A stretch of DNA of 7,806 nucleotides from Caldilineae bacterium (GCA_003694905.1 RFJM01000382.1:1-7806), one strand, 5' to 3'; shown: positions 1-6,277, counted from the first letter of the stretch. Made by a program: numbers and translations. The notes: generated by a model not told the origin, from the letters alone.

Positions 1-761
1 CCCCACTCCTCTTCGCCGAACACCTCGAGATCGGGTTGGGGGAGTTCGACGGGTTGGGTGCTGGCGGTCACCTGATCGGGCATGGGCATGGGCTCTCCGC
101 GCAACCATTTGCCCATCCCTTCCAGGATGTAGTAGAGTCCCTGCCCGCCGGCGTCGACCACTCCGGCCTGTTTGAGCACCGGCAGCAGGTTGGGGGTATT
201 CTGCAGGGCCTGGTGAGCCTTGTCGAGGGTCGAGTCGAAGACGAACCGCAGGTCGGAGCTGATGGCGGCAGCGTGTCCGCTGGCATCTGCGGCCTCGCGT
301 ATGACCGTGAGGATGGTACCTTCGACGGGCTTGAGCACACCTTTGTACGCGGTCTCCCGCGCCTGTTGCAAGGCCGCGGCCAGGCGCTCGGCATCGATGT
401 CGGGGGCATCGCGCAGATACTCGGCCATGCCGCGCAAGATCTGCGAGAGGATGACGCCGCTGTTGCCCCTGGCACCGCGGATGGCGCCCTGGGCGAAGGC
501 ATGCACCATTTCGCCCGCGGCCGCGGTTACCCTTTCCGAGGCTTCCTGCCAGGCCGACTGCATGGTCAACACCATGTTGGTGCCGGTGTCACCGTCGGGC
601 ACGGGGAAGACGTTCAGGGCGTTGACGATATGGCTGTGCTGCTTGAGCCAGGCATAGCCCGCGCCCATCATGCGATGGAAGTCCCGGCCGTCGATGCGGC
701 GCACGGGCTGGCCGGGCGACAGGGGTGCCTGTTCGTGGGGAAGGTCGTGTGCTTGGGTCAA
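1..761 (-). CDS. fakA: DAK2-domain kinase, FakA/YloV-like (C-terminal part missing)
   Basis: The N-terminal 253 codons are present; the gene continues beyond the left edge, and family members are usually about 550 aa. FakA-type proteins are the ATP-binding subunit of fatty acid kinase, which phosphorylates exogenous fatty acids held by a FakB (DegV) partner. The DhaL/DAK2 domain is clear. NALNVFPVPDGDTGTNM sits at residues 47-63, with the metal/nucleotide aspartates at 56 and 58, followed by GARGNSG and then DAGGQGLYYILEG. The start is TTG at 761. No ATG lies in frame upstream before a stop, TTG is preceded by GAGAGG at 6 nt, and an internal ATG at 671 would remove part of the conserved N-terminal helix. 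It begins 15 nt after the Asp23-family gene, so the two are probably co-transcribed. Family and domain are seen directly; the fatty-acid role is inferred from homologues. No FakB gene is visible here. Confidence 0.9.
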   Translation of the reverse strand, partial: MTQAHDLPHEQAPLSPGQPVRRIDGRDFHRMMGAGYAWLKQHSHIVNALNVFPVPDGDTGTNMVLTMQSAWQEASERVTAAAGEMVHAFAQGAIRGARGNSGVILSQILRGMAEYLRDAPDIDAERLAAALQQARETAYKGVLKPVEGTILTVIREAADASGHAAAISSDLRFVFDSTLDKAHQALQNTPNLLPVLKQAGVVDAGGQGLYYILEGMGKWLRGEPMPMPDQVTASTQPVELPQPDLEVFGEEEW

Positions 762-767
762 GGGGTC

Positions 768-773
768 CCTCTC
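768..773 (-). promoter_or_regulatory. Shine-Dalgarno site that decides the TTG start of the DAK2 gene
   Basis: GAGAGG on the minus strand lies 6 nt before TTG at 761 and just after the TAA stop of the upstream gene. An ATG at 775 overlaps this area but runs into a stop after five codons, so it is not the start. The site supports TTG over later ATG codons. Confidence 0.65.
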
Positions 774-776
774 ATC

Positions 777-1145
777 TTATCTGGGCTCGGGTTCGCTCAC
801 CCTCAGGCCCTGGACATGGACGTTCACGGCCAGCACCGGCAGGCCGGAGATCTCCTCCAGGGTGTAAGCAACCCGGCTCATAACACCTCTGGCAACTTCA
901 GAGATGCGGGTGCCGTATTCGATGATGATGTAGATGTCGACGACGATACCCTCGTCGTCAACAGAGACGGTCACGCCGTGGTGGGCGCTATCGCCGGAGA
1001 GCAGACCTTTGCTCCAGGTGTCAAATTTGGTTTTGCCGGCAAGACCCACCACACCATAACACTCCAAAACCGTCTCCACGACAAGGGTGGCGATGGCGTT
1101 GGCCGATATTTCGATCTTGCCGAGAGAAGACTGGCGGGTGGTCAC
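777..1145 (-). CDS. Asp23/Gls24 family envelope stress protein (YloU-like)
   Basis: A 122-aa protein of the Asp23/Gls24 family (Pfam DUF322). It has the usual small, soluble, acidic build: N-terminal GKIEISANAIATLVVETV, the central GVVGLAG motif, a VSVDDEGIVVDIYIIIEYG strand pair and a C-terminal LPVLAVNVHVQGLRV. Family members include Asp23, which sits at the membrane in staphylococci, and Gls24, a stress protein; the biochemical role is poorly known. The start is GTG at 1145, supported by GGAGA 6 nt upstream. The stop is 15 nt before the DAK2 kinase gene, and rpmB is divergent on the other side. The same three families (L28, YloU, YloV) are neighbours in Bacillus and relatives, which supports the calls. 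Length is normal for the family. The family call is secure; the function here is only inferred. Confidence 0.92.
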   Translation of the reverse strand: MTTRQSSLGKIEISANAIATLVVETVLECYGVVGLAGKTKFDTWSKGLLSGDSAHHGVTVSVDDEGIVVDIYIIIEYGTRISEVARGVMSRVAYTLEEISGLPVLAVNVHVQGLRVSEPEPR

Positions 1146-1307
1146 GCGATTTCTCCGTGGACGGTGATTTGCATGAAGCGGCGCTTTGTGTTAATCTAAT
1201 CGGTGGCTCCCGCAACGGGGGCCTTTGTTTGGCTGTCAACGTGGCGCCGTGCCGCGGCGATGGCGGTTGATCGACAAGCAATCCAGGTAAATCGGAGTTC
1301 TTTTATT
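1146..1307. promoter_or_regulatory. Divergent intergenic region between the Asp23 gene and rpmB
   Basis: This 162-bp spacer must carry promoters for both directions unless transcription enters from outside. Plus-strand candidates are weak: TTGCAT at 1169-1174, 17 nt, then TAATCT at 1192-1197, with TCTAAT overlapping at 1195-1200. On the minus strand a perfect TTGACA lies at 1239-1234, but no good -10 box follows at the usual distance. No clear pair of promoters can be assigned. The rpmB ribosome site is GGAG at 1294-1297. Confidence 0.4.
1205..1230 (+). promoter_or_regulatory. Terminator-like hairpin in the rpmB upstream region
   Basis: GGCTCCCG, a CAA loop and CGGGGGCC form an 8-bp stem (one G-T pair, positions 1205-1223). 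TTTGTTT follows directly on the plus strand. It lies about 78 nt before the rpmB start in the divergent spacer. It could be an attenuator or leader structure for rpmB, or a block to antisense transcription. Only the structure is seen; no function is shown. Confidence 0.4.
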
Positions 1308-1493
1308 ATGGCAAAATGTGAGATTTGCGGCAAAGGCCCGCAGTTTGGCAACCACGTCAGCTTCTCGCAGCGACACGTCAAACGACGCTTCAATCCGAAT
1401 ATCCAGAAGCGCCGCATGGTCATCGACGGCAAAGTGCGCCAGGTGAAGATCTGCTCCTCGTGCCTGAAGACGATGTCCAAGACCAGGGGCTGA
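1308..1493 (+). CDS. rpmB: 50S ribosomal protein L28, zinc-binding form
   Basis: A 61-aa protein with the full L28 layout: MAKCEICGKGPQFGNHVSFS at the N-terminus, then basic RHVKRRFNPNIQK and the C-terminal CSSCLKTMSK. Cysteines 4, 7, 49 and 52 form two CxxC pairs, so this is the zinc-ribbon (C+) paralogue rather than the cysteine-free one. L28 is a small protein of the 50S subunit. The start is ATG at 1308, with GGAG at 1294-1297 about 10 nt upstream; the frame stays open further upstream, but the L28 family begins at this methionine. It is the only plus-strand gene in the window. It is divergent from the Asp23 and DAK2 genes and convergent with prmC. A strong terminator follows 22 nt after the stop, so it is probably a single-gene transcript. 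C+ ribosomal proteins are sometimes controlled by zinc through Zur, but I see no clear Zur box here. Confidence 0.97.
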   Translation: MAKCEICGKGPQFGNHVSFSQRHVKRRFNPNIQKRRMVIDGKVRQVKICSSCLKTMSKTRG

Positions 1494-1515
1494 TGTCGAC
1501 TGCAACGAACTTCTG

Positions 1516-1550
1516 AACGCCAATTCCGCAAGGGAATTGGCGTTTTTGTT
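1516..1550 (+). terminator. Intrinsic terminator of rpmB
   Basis: A 12-bp perfect stem is formed by AACGCCAATTCC (1516-1527) and GGAATTGGCGTT (1533-1544) with a 5-nt loop. TTTTTGTT (1543-1550) follows on the plus strand. It lies 22 nt after the rpmB stop. On the minus strand, downstream of prmC, the same hairpin exists but is followed by CAGAAGTTCG rather than a T tract. It is therefore at most a weak terminator in that direction. Confidence 0.9.
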
Positions 1551-1595
1551 GGCGAGGAGTGTGGCATCGGGGTCGCCATTGTCGATTGTGTCTCG

Positions 1596-2450
1596 CTAGG
1601 TCTGCACCTCGAGCAAGCGCTGGAGGCCGGCCAGATCACGGTGCAGACGGATGCGCGCTCTGGGAAAGGCGCGGCGGGCCAGGCGTCGAATGGTAGGGCC
1701 CTGGAGATAGCCGATCTCCAGGAGGATGGCACCTTGTGGCCGCAAATGGCGAGGTGCCTGCTCCAGAAAGGGGGTGAGCACGTCCAGGCCATCCCGGCCG
1801 GCGAAGAGGGCCAGCGCGGGCTCGTAGTCGCGCACCTCGGGCATCAATTGCTCGCGGTCCTCCTCGGCCACGTAGGGCAGGTTGGCCAGGATGAGATCTA
1901 CGGGTTCGCCGAGGGGTTCGAATGTATCGCCCAGGCGGAAGTCGATGCGATGTTCGACGCGATGTTCGCGAGCATTGGCTCGGGCAACCTCAAGGGCCTG
2001 GGGCGAGACGTCGGTAGCGACGATGTGTACGCTGGACGGGGTATGGACGGCCAGGGCGACGGCGATGGCACCGCTACCCGTACCGATGTCGGCCACCCAC
2101 AGGGGTGTATGCGCTCGTTGTTCAAGCCAGGCCAACGCGGTCTCGACCAGTTGCTCGGTCTCCGGGCGGGGGATGAGCACCGCCGGCGTGACCGTCAACT
2201 CCAGGCCGTAGAACCAGCGTCTGCCGGTGATGTAAGCCAGCGGTTCCCGGTGCAGACGCCGCGCCAACAATCCGTGACAGCGTTCCTGCTGCTCTGGTGT
2301 GAGTGCCTGCTCGGGATGGGCCAGCAGGTAGGTGCGTTCGACCTGCAACACATGGGCCAGCAGCAGCTGTGCGTCGAGCCGGGGAGAATCTACTCCCGCC
2401 TGCTGCAGGCGAAGGGTCGCCTCGTCTAGCACCTGTTGCAGGGAAGTCAT
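1596..2450 (-). CDS. prmC: Peptide chain release factor N5-glutamine methyltransferase
   Basis: A 284-aa protein of normal PrmC/HemK length. It transfers a methyl group from S-adenosylmethionine to the glutamine of the GGQ motif in RF1 and RF2, which improves termination. The N-terminal helical domain for release-factor binding covers roughly residues 1-85. The linker motif LIPRPETE is at 92-99. The SAM-binding motif DIGTGSG is at 121-127 and the acidic ribose contact ATD at 145-147. The catalytic tetrapeptide at 190-193 reads NLPY rather than the usual NPPY; Asn190, Pro192 and Tyr193 are kept. LEIGYLQG near the C-terminus is also typical. The ATG overlaps the prfA stop by 4 bp, so translation is probably coupled, and no separate strong ribosome site is seen. 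Its substrate RF1 is encoded immediately upstream. It converges on rpmB and shares the 102-nt spacer with the rpmB terminator. Confidence 0.95.
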   Translation of the reverse strand: MTSLQQVLDEATLRLQQAGVDSPRLDAQLLLAHVLQVERTYLLAHPEQALTPEQQERCHGLLARRLHREPLAYITGRRWFYGLELTVTPAVLIPRPETEQLVETALAWLEQRAHTPLWVADIGTGSGAIAVALAVHTPSSVHIVATDVSPQALEVARANAREHRVEHRIDFRLGDTFEPLGEPVDLILANLPYVAEEDREQLMPEVRDYEPALALFAGRDGLDVLTPFLEQAPRHLRPQGAILLEIGYLQGPTIRRLARRAFPRARIRLHRDLAGLQRLLEVQT

Positions 2451-3538
2451 CCCGACTGCTCGGCGGCTTCGGCGCTCAGCTCCCGGAGCCTGGCGGCCTG
2501 TTCTGCTGCTGCCAGTTCGTCGATGAAGAAATCCAGTTCGCCGTCCAGGATGGCAGGCAGGTTGTAGGAGCTCAGGCCGATGCGGTGATCGGTAACCCGG
2601 TTTTGGGGGAAGTTGTAGGTGCGGATCTTCTCGCTACGCTCACCGGTTCCGACCTGGGAACGCCGTTCCGCGCTCAGTTCGGCCTGCCGTTTTTTCATCT
2701 CCATGTCGTACAGGCGCGCCCGCAGAATCGACATGGCCCGCAGGCGGTTCTGGCGCTGACTTTTCTCGTCCTGGCACTGCACCACCAGGCCGGTAGGCAG
2801 GTGGGTGATGCGTACAGCGCTGTCGGTGGTGTTGACACTCTGACCGCCGGGACCACTGGAACGGTAGATGTCGATACGCAGGTCGTTGGGATTGATATCG
2901 ATCTCCACCTCATCGGCCTCGGGCAGGACGGCCACCGTGGCCGTAGAGGTGTGGATGCGCCCCTGAGATTCGGTCTCGGGCACGCGCTGCACCCGATGGA
3001 CCCCAGATTCGTACTTCAGGCGGCTGTAGGCGCCTTTGCCGCGCACTTCGAAAATAATTTCTTTGAAGCCACCGATCCCGCTTTCGTGGCTGGAGAGCAC
3101 CTGGGTCTTCCAGCCTTTCTTTTCCGCATAGCGCGTGATCATACGAAACAGGTCGGCGGCGAAGAGACCGGCTTCGTCGCCACCTGCACCGGCCCGGATT
3201 TCGACGATGACGTCCTTGTCGTCACGGGGGTCGCGGGGCAGTAGCAGTTTGCGGAGCTCCTGTTCCAGCCCCTCCTGCCTCGCTTCCAGTTCATCGATCT
3301 CTGCAGCAGCCAGTTCGCGCAGGTCGGGGTCATCGGAATGCTCCAGCAGTTCTCGGGCCTCATCCAGTTCGGCCCGGAGCTTCTTGTATTGGCGATAGGT
3401 ATCGACGATCTCGCGTAGTTCGGCCTGCTCGCGCGCCAGCCTGGCCACCTGCTGATAGTCGGCAGCCACGGCGGGGTCGGCCATTTGCCGTTCCAGTTCG
3501 ATATAGCGGGCTTCGATCTCTTCCAGTTTCTCGTGCAT
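2447..3538 (-). CDS. prfA: Peptide chain release factor 1 (RF1)
   Basis: A 363-aa protein, the standard RF1 length. It reads UAA and UAG stop codons in the ribosomal A site and triggers peptide release. The N-terminal coiled helical domain (about residues 1-105) is rich in Glu and Arg. GAGGDEA is at 117-123. The stop-codon recognition loop VPETES gives the P-x-T tripeptide at 187-189, which marks RF1 rather than RF2 (S-P-F). The catalytic GGQ is at 231-233 inside SSGPGGQSVNTTDSAVRITH. The C-terminal part keeps NFPQNRVTDHRIG. No programmed frameshift is seen, as expected for RF1. The start is ATG at 3538; GAGGA lies 12 nt upstream, a rather long spacing. It begins 21 nt after the phosphoribosyltransferase stop, and its own stop overlaps prmC. 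The operon order is therefore phosphoribosyltransferase, prfA, prmC. Confidence 0.98.
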   Translation of the reverse strand: MHEKLEEIEARYIELERQMADPAVAADYQQVARLAREQAELREIVDTYRQYKKLRAELDEARELLEHSDDPDLRELAAAEIDELEARQEGLEQELRKLLLPRDPRDDKDVIVEIRAGAGGDEAGLFAADLFRMITRYAEKKGWKTQVLSSHESGIGGFKEIIFEVRGKGAYSRLKYESGVHRVQRVPETESQGRIHTSTATVAVLPEADEVEIDINPNDLRIDIYRSSGPGGQSVNTTDSAVRITHLPTGLVVQCQDEKSQRQNRLRAMSILRARLYDMEMKKRQAELSAERRSQVGTGERSEKIRTYNFPQNRVTDHRIGLSSYNLPAILDGELDFFIDELAAAEQAARLRELSAEAAEQSG

Positions 3539-3559
3539 GCAGGATAAAAGTCCTCGGAC

Positions 3560-4123
3560 TCAGCTCTTGTCGATCCAGACGGGCAGATTGCCCAGGGAAA
3601 TAATCTTCTCCCACTCGGGGTTATCCCCCTCGGTGAGGATGGCGGCACTGGCGATGACGCGGGCGCCGGCCTGCTCCAGCAGCGTCGTAGCTCCCTTGAG
3701 GGTGCTGCCCGTGGAGATGACGTCGTCAACGAAAACAACGTTGCGGTCTCGCACCTTGGCGATGTCGCGGCCGTCCAGCCACAGGGTCTGAGGCTTGCCG
3801 GTGGTGATGCTGACCACCTCGGCCGAGATGGCACCGGTCATGTAGGGCTTGCAGCTCTTGCGCAGGACGGCGTAGGTCAGGCCGCTCTTAACCGACATGG
3901 CATAGCAGAGCGGGATGCTCTTGGCTTCGGGCGTGACCAGGACCTCGGCCTCCGGCGGCAGCTTTTGCACCAAGGCCGCGGCCACACTTTCCGTCAATTC
4001 TGTATCGCCCAGGATGTTGAGGATGGCAATGACGACGCCCGGCGCGATTTCCACGCGGGGCAGGTCTCGCTCGACGCCGGCGAGATTCACACGATAGGGG
4101 GTAAGGAGATCGGGGTTGACCAT
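3560..4123 (-). CDS. Type I phosphoribosyltransferase, adenine/xanthine PRTase-like
   Basis: A 187-aa protein of the COG0503 type, normal in length. Such enzymes join a purine base to PRPP, releasing pyrophosphate, usually in the cytoplasm for base salvage. The PRPP-binding loop VVFVDDVISTGST is at 129-141, with Asp133 and Asp134 and the STGST phosphate loop. RKSCKPYM at 88-95 and the SITTGKPQTLWLDGRD segment (105-120) match a PRTase subgroup often annotated as adenine phosphoribosyltransferase. Which base it uses cannot be told from sequence alone. The start is ATG at 4123 with no Shine-Dalgarno site; the upstream 35 nt are almost all pyrimidine. Internal GTG codons have no better site. It heads the cluster with prfA and prmC, and there is no obvious functional link to translation termination, so the link may only be shared expression. 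Confidence 0.85.
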   Translation of the reverse strand: MVNPDLLTPYRVNLAGVERDLPRVEIAPGVVIAILNILGDTELTESVAAALVQKLPPEAEVLVTPEAKSIPLCYAMSVKSGLTYAVLRKSCKPYMTGAISAEVVSITTGKPQTLWLDGRDIAKVRDRNVVFVDDVISTGSTLKGATTLLEQAGARVIASAAILTEGDNPEWEKIISLGNLPVWIDKS

Positions 4124-4214
4124 GATGGCGAAGCAGGGGAGAGGGAAGGGTAGGTGGATGTCGGGAAATGAAGAAGTGACCGTCTGCCAGAGTGGGATTC
4201 GGGCGAGGCTGCCG

Positions 4215-4250
4215 CTTTGCCGGCGGAAAAACGCTGGGATGCCGGCAAGG
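4215..4250. repeat. 10-bp inverted repeat between the TPR gene and the phosphoribosyltransferase gene
   Basis: CTTTGCCGGC (4215-4224) and GCCGGCAAGG (4241-4250) pair over 10 bp, with one G-T pair and a 16-nt loop containing a run of A. A second small hairpin, CCGGG-CCA-CCCGG (4257-4269), sits directly next to the TPR stop. Neither is followed by a T tract on the minus strand, so a classical terminator is not supported. The 147-nt spacer 4124-4270 shows no convincing promoter. Confidence 0.5.
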
Positions 4251-4270
4251 GACAGGCCGGGCCACCCGGT

Positions 4271-5242
4271 TCAGCCTTCGGGGGTGAGGAATGGTGCAAC
4301 AGGACGGCGTTGCAAGAGTTCGGCCATGCGCACGCGGGCCAACGCCTGCAGTTCGGGCATGTCCAGCCGTTCCGCGATGTCTGATGCCTGCTCGAAGGAG
4401 GCCATCGCCTGGACGAAATCACCCAGAGCCTCGTAGGCACCACCCGCGGCCAGATAGGCTTCGGGATTTTCGGGGTTTGCGTCAATGGCTTTCTGGGCAT
4501 AGGCCAGGCTGGTCTCGTACTGCTGAAGCAGATAGTAGCGCTGGGCCAGCTCGGCGTAGACCGTACTGGGATCATACCGGGTCAGCAGCTTATCGAGCAA
4601 GGCGCGAGACTCGTCGGAACGGCCGGTGACATCGTAGAGCGCCACCAGCCAGATCTGTGGATCCTCATCGTCGGGGGTGTAGGTCAAGGCTTCCTGGAAA
4701 TTCTGGACAGCCTGTTCGTAGTTCCCCTCTTCGATGAGACGCTCGGCTTCGGTTTGTAAATCGTAGGAAGCCAGGACATTGGGGTCCACAGGGAAAAGAT
4801 AGTTGAACAACCAGCGTGCTGCCAGGACCAGGGCCACAAGCGCGATCACCGTGATGAGGCCGCGGCTGAGACGCCGCCGCGTTCGCTCGGCCGCGTGCTG
4901 ATCGAGCCACCACCACCAACGGTCGGGATCCGGTTCGGCCGGCAGCTGCCGCCGCAGGCTCTCCAACCCGCCTAGCGGTTCCAGTTCCCGGCGCAATTCC
5001 TTCTCGTGCCTGCGGACCGCGCCCAAAACGGCTTCCCAGCGGACGCGTTCGGGCTGCATGTTTAGCCCGCTTGCCTCCAGTTCGGGCAGCCGCTCATGGA
5101 TGAGATCCAGCCATTGGAGAAGCTCCCGGGCCTGGTCGGCCCCGCTGCCTCGGATGTTGACGGCCCGTTTCTCGCATTCGTTCAGCAGATTACGTAACTC
5201 GTCGGCCGGAGTAACCTTCTGGGTGTGAATCGCGTGTGCCAT
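4271..5242 (-). CDS. Single-pass membrane protein with TPR repeats
   Basis: A 323-aa protein I cannot place in a named family. Residues 1-125 are hydrophilic and probably helical, with a tetra-tryptophan run at 109-112 and a basic stretch ERTRRRLSR at 119-127. One transmembrane helix covers about 129-150. From about 158 to 293 there are TPR-like helix pairs; the clearest are AERLIEEGNYEQAVQNFQEA, TSLAYAQKAIDANPENPEAY and YEALGDFVQAMASFEQA. By the positive-inside rule, the N-terminal domain is cytoplasmic and the TPR part outside. TPRs usually bind other proteins, so a scaffold role is an inference. I chose ATG at 5242 because AAGGAGG lies at 5260-5254. An upstream in-frame GTG at 5266 would put that site inside the gene, and an out-of-frame ATG at 5249 leads to a stop after 19 codons. 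It is 87 nt downstream of the MBL gene. Confidence 0.82.
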   Translation of the reverse strand: MAHAIHTQKVTPADELRNLLNECEKRAVNIRGSGADQARELLQWLDLIHERLPELEASGLNMQPERVRWEAVLGAVRRHEKELRRELEPLGGLESLRRQLPAEPDPDRWWWWLDQHAAERTRRRLSRGLITVIALVALVLAARWLFNYLFPVDPNVLASYDLQTEAERLIEEGNYEQAVQNFQEALTYTPDDEDPQIWLVALYDVTGRSDESRALLDKLLTRYDPSTVYAELAQRYYLLQQYETSLAYAQKAIDANPENPEAYLAAGGAYEALGDFVQAMASFEQASDIAERLDMPELQALARVRMAELLQRRPVAPFLTPEG

Positions 5243-5253
5243 CTTGCATTCTT

Positions 5254-5260
5254 CCTCCTT
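5254..5260 (-). promoter_or_regulatory. Strong Shine-Dalgarno site of the TPR gene
   Basis: AAGGAGG is the strongest ribosome site in the window. It sits 11 nt before ATG at 5242 and only 4 nt before an out-of-frame ATG at 5249. The spacing therefore slightly favours the decoy start, which would give only a 19-aa peptide. Confidence 0.6.
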
Positions 5261-5266
5261 CGACAC

Positions 5267-5294
5267 CTGATATGCTGACGACCGTCGGTAACAA
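5267..5294 (-). promoter_or_regulatory. Possible weak promoter for the TPR gene
   Basis: TTGTTA (5294-5289), a 16-nt spacer and TATCAG (5272-5267) match the sigma70 consensus at four of six bases each. It lies about 25 nt upstream of the chosen start. The match is weak; the gene could instead be read from the MBL transcript. Confidence 0.25.
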
Positions 5295-5329
5295 CAGGGG
5301 TAGGCAGGAGGTAGCGCGGCTGTGGGGTG

Positions 5330-6217
5330 TTAGCGGGCCGCGGCCTTGGCCGGTGCGGCCGCGGCCTGTCTGGCCTCATGGGCGCGGCGGTGTTCGTCGT
5401 ACACGCGACCGATGCCGGAGCGGATCTGTGACTCGATTTTGGGAGAACGTTCGGGCGGGATAGGAAACCAGGGTTTGAGTTCGGGGATCAGGAGGCTGGC
5501 CGTTTCCTGCTTGCTGCGACCCGCGTTGAACAGGTCCAAGGTGCGCCGGCGCAGGAAGGTCAGGTACTCGGTGAGCCGGTCCAGAGCGCTGACGTCGCAG
5601 AGGGGGCCATGACCGGGTACGATGTATTGGGGTTGGAGGGTACGAATAAAGTCCAGGGCCGCCAGCCACTCGGCCGAGTTGGCCTGGGTCATGAAGGGAT
5701 GCTGGTCGATCCAGACGATATCACCTGCAAAGAGGACCTTTTCCACGGGGAACCAGACCATGCTGGTGGCCGGCGTATGGCCGCCCACATGGATCACGCG
5801 TACAACCCGATCCCCGCGAATGATGGTGAGTGCGTCTTGAAAGGTGATACTGGGGACGATGATCTCCAGATCCTCGAACTGGACGCGGATCTCGGGCTGC
5901 TTCTTGAAGCTGTCGCGCACGCGCTGCTTGAAATTCTCGCCGTAGTTGCGCATGTGCTTCCAGGCCAGTTCGTGAGCGATGACGGTGCGGCTGAGCCACT
6001 GGCTGCCCAGACAGTGCCCGCGATGATGGTCGGTGACGATGACATAGAGGATGGGCAGGCCACCGCTGGTCTCGTCGATGGTGCGACGCCAGGCACGGGC
6101 TTCGCTGGGAATCAACGGACTGTCGATGCAGATCACGCCTTCCGAAGTGACGACAAAACCCGGGTTGGAGTGCTGGAAGGTGGTTTCTGCGTAGAGTTGG
6201 GGTCCGAGTTCGTGCAT
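5330..6217 (-). CDS. Metallo-beta-lactamase-fold hydrolase with altered metal motif
   Basis: A 295-aa protein of the MBL-fold superfamily, whose members hydrolyse many substrates using one or two metal ions. The fold is shown by NPGFVVTSEGVICIDSP (18-34), GGHTPATSM (145-153), VLFAGDIVW (161-169) and YIVPGHG (198-204). These supply His147, Asp166 and His203. The first metal motif, normally HxHxDH, reads DHHRGH at 63-68. The first His is replaced by Asp and the catalytic Asp by Gly, while His65 and His68 remain and the usual Gly follows at 71. The segment between this motif and His147 is about 78 residues, with a helical AHELAWKHMRNYG part, and may form the substrate pocket. The C-terminus is an Ala-rich, probably disordered tail. 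There is no signal peptide. The start is ATG at 6217 with GGAA 7 nt upstream. The gene starts 60 nt after alaX and may share its promoter. Substrate unknown; a non-hydrolytic role or different metal is possible. Confidence 0.88.
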   Translation of the reverse strand: MHELGPQLYAETTFQHSNPGFVVTSEGVICIDSPLIPSEARAWRRTIDETSGGLPILYVIVTDHHRGHCLGSQWLSRTVIAHELAWKHMRNYGENFKQRVRDSFKKQPEIRVQFEDLEIIVPSITFQDALTIIRGDRVVRVIHVGGHTPATSMVWFPVEKVLFAGDIVWIDQHPFMTQANSAEWLAALDFIRTLQPQYIVPGHGPLCDVSALDRLTEYLTFLRRRTLDLFNAGRSKQETASLLIPELKPWFPIPPERSPKIESQIRSGIGRVYDEHRRAHEARQAAAAPAKAAAR

Positions 6218-6277
6218 GGTTGTTCCGATAAACTTTGATTTCTTGCTGGGGTTTTGGGATAGATGGTCCTGGAGTGC

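Noticed and set aside
36..1199. Long plus-strand open frame of 387 codons
   Set aside because: It lies antisense to the DAK2 kinase and Asp23 genes, whose motifs are unmistakable. Its product has no family pattern, and long antisense frames are common in GC-rich DNA.
1641..2429. Plus-strand open frame of 262 codons
   Set aside because: It is fully antisense to prmC and has no recognisable motifs.
2303..3244. Plus-strand open frame of 313 codons
   Set aside because: It is antisense to prfA and the start of prmC, and reflects codon bias of those genes.
4211..4270. Possible terminator after the TPR gene
   Set aside because: Two hairpins are present, but neither is followed by a T tract on the minus strand; the only T run lies inside the larger loop.
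5609..6238. Plus-strand open frame of 209 codons
   Set aside because: It is antisense to the MBL-fold gene; the minus-strand product carries all the family motifs.
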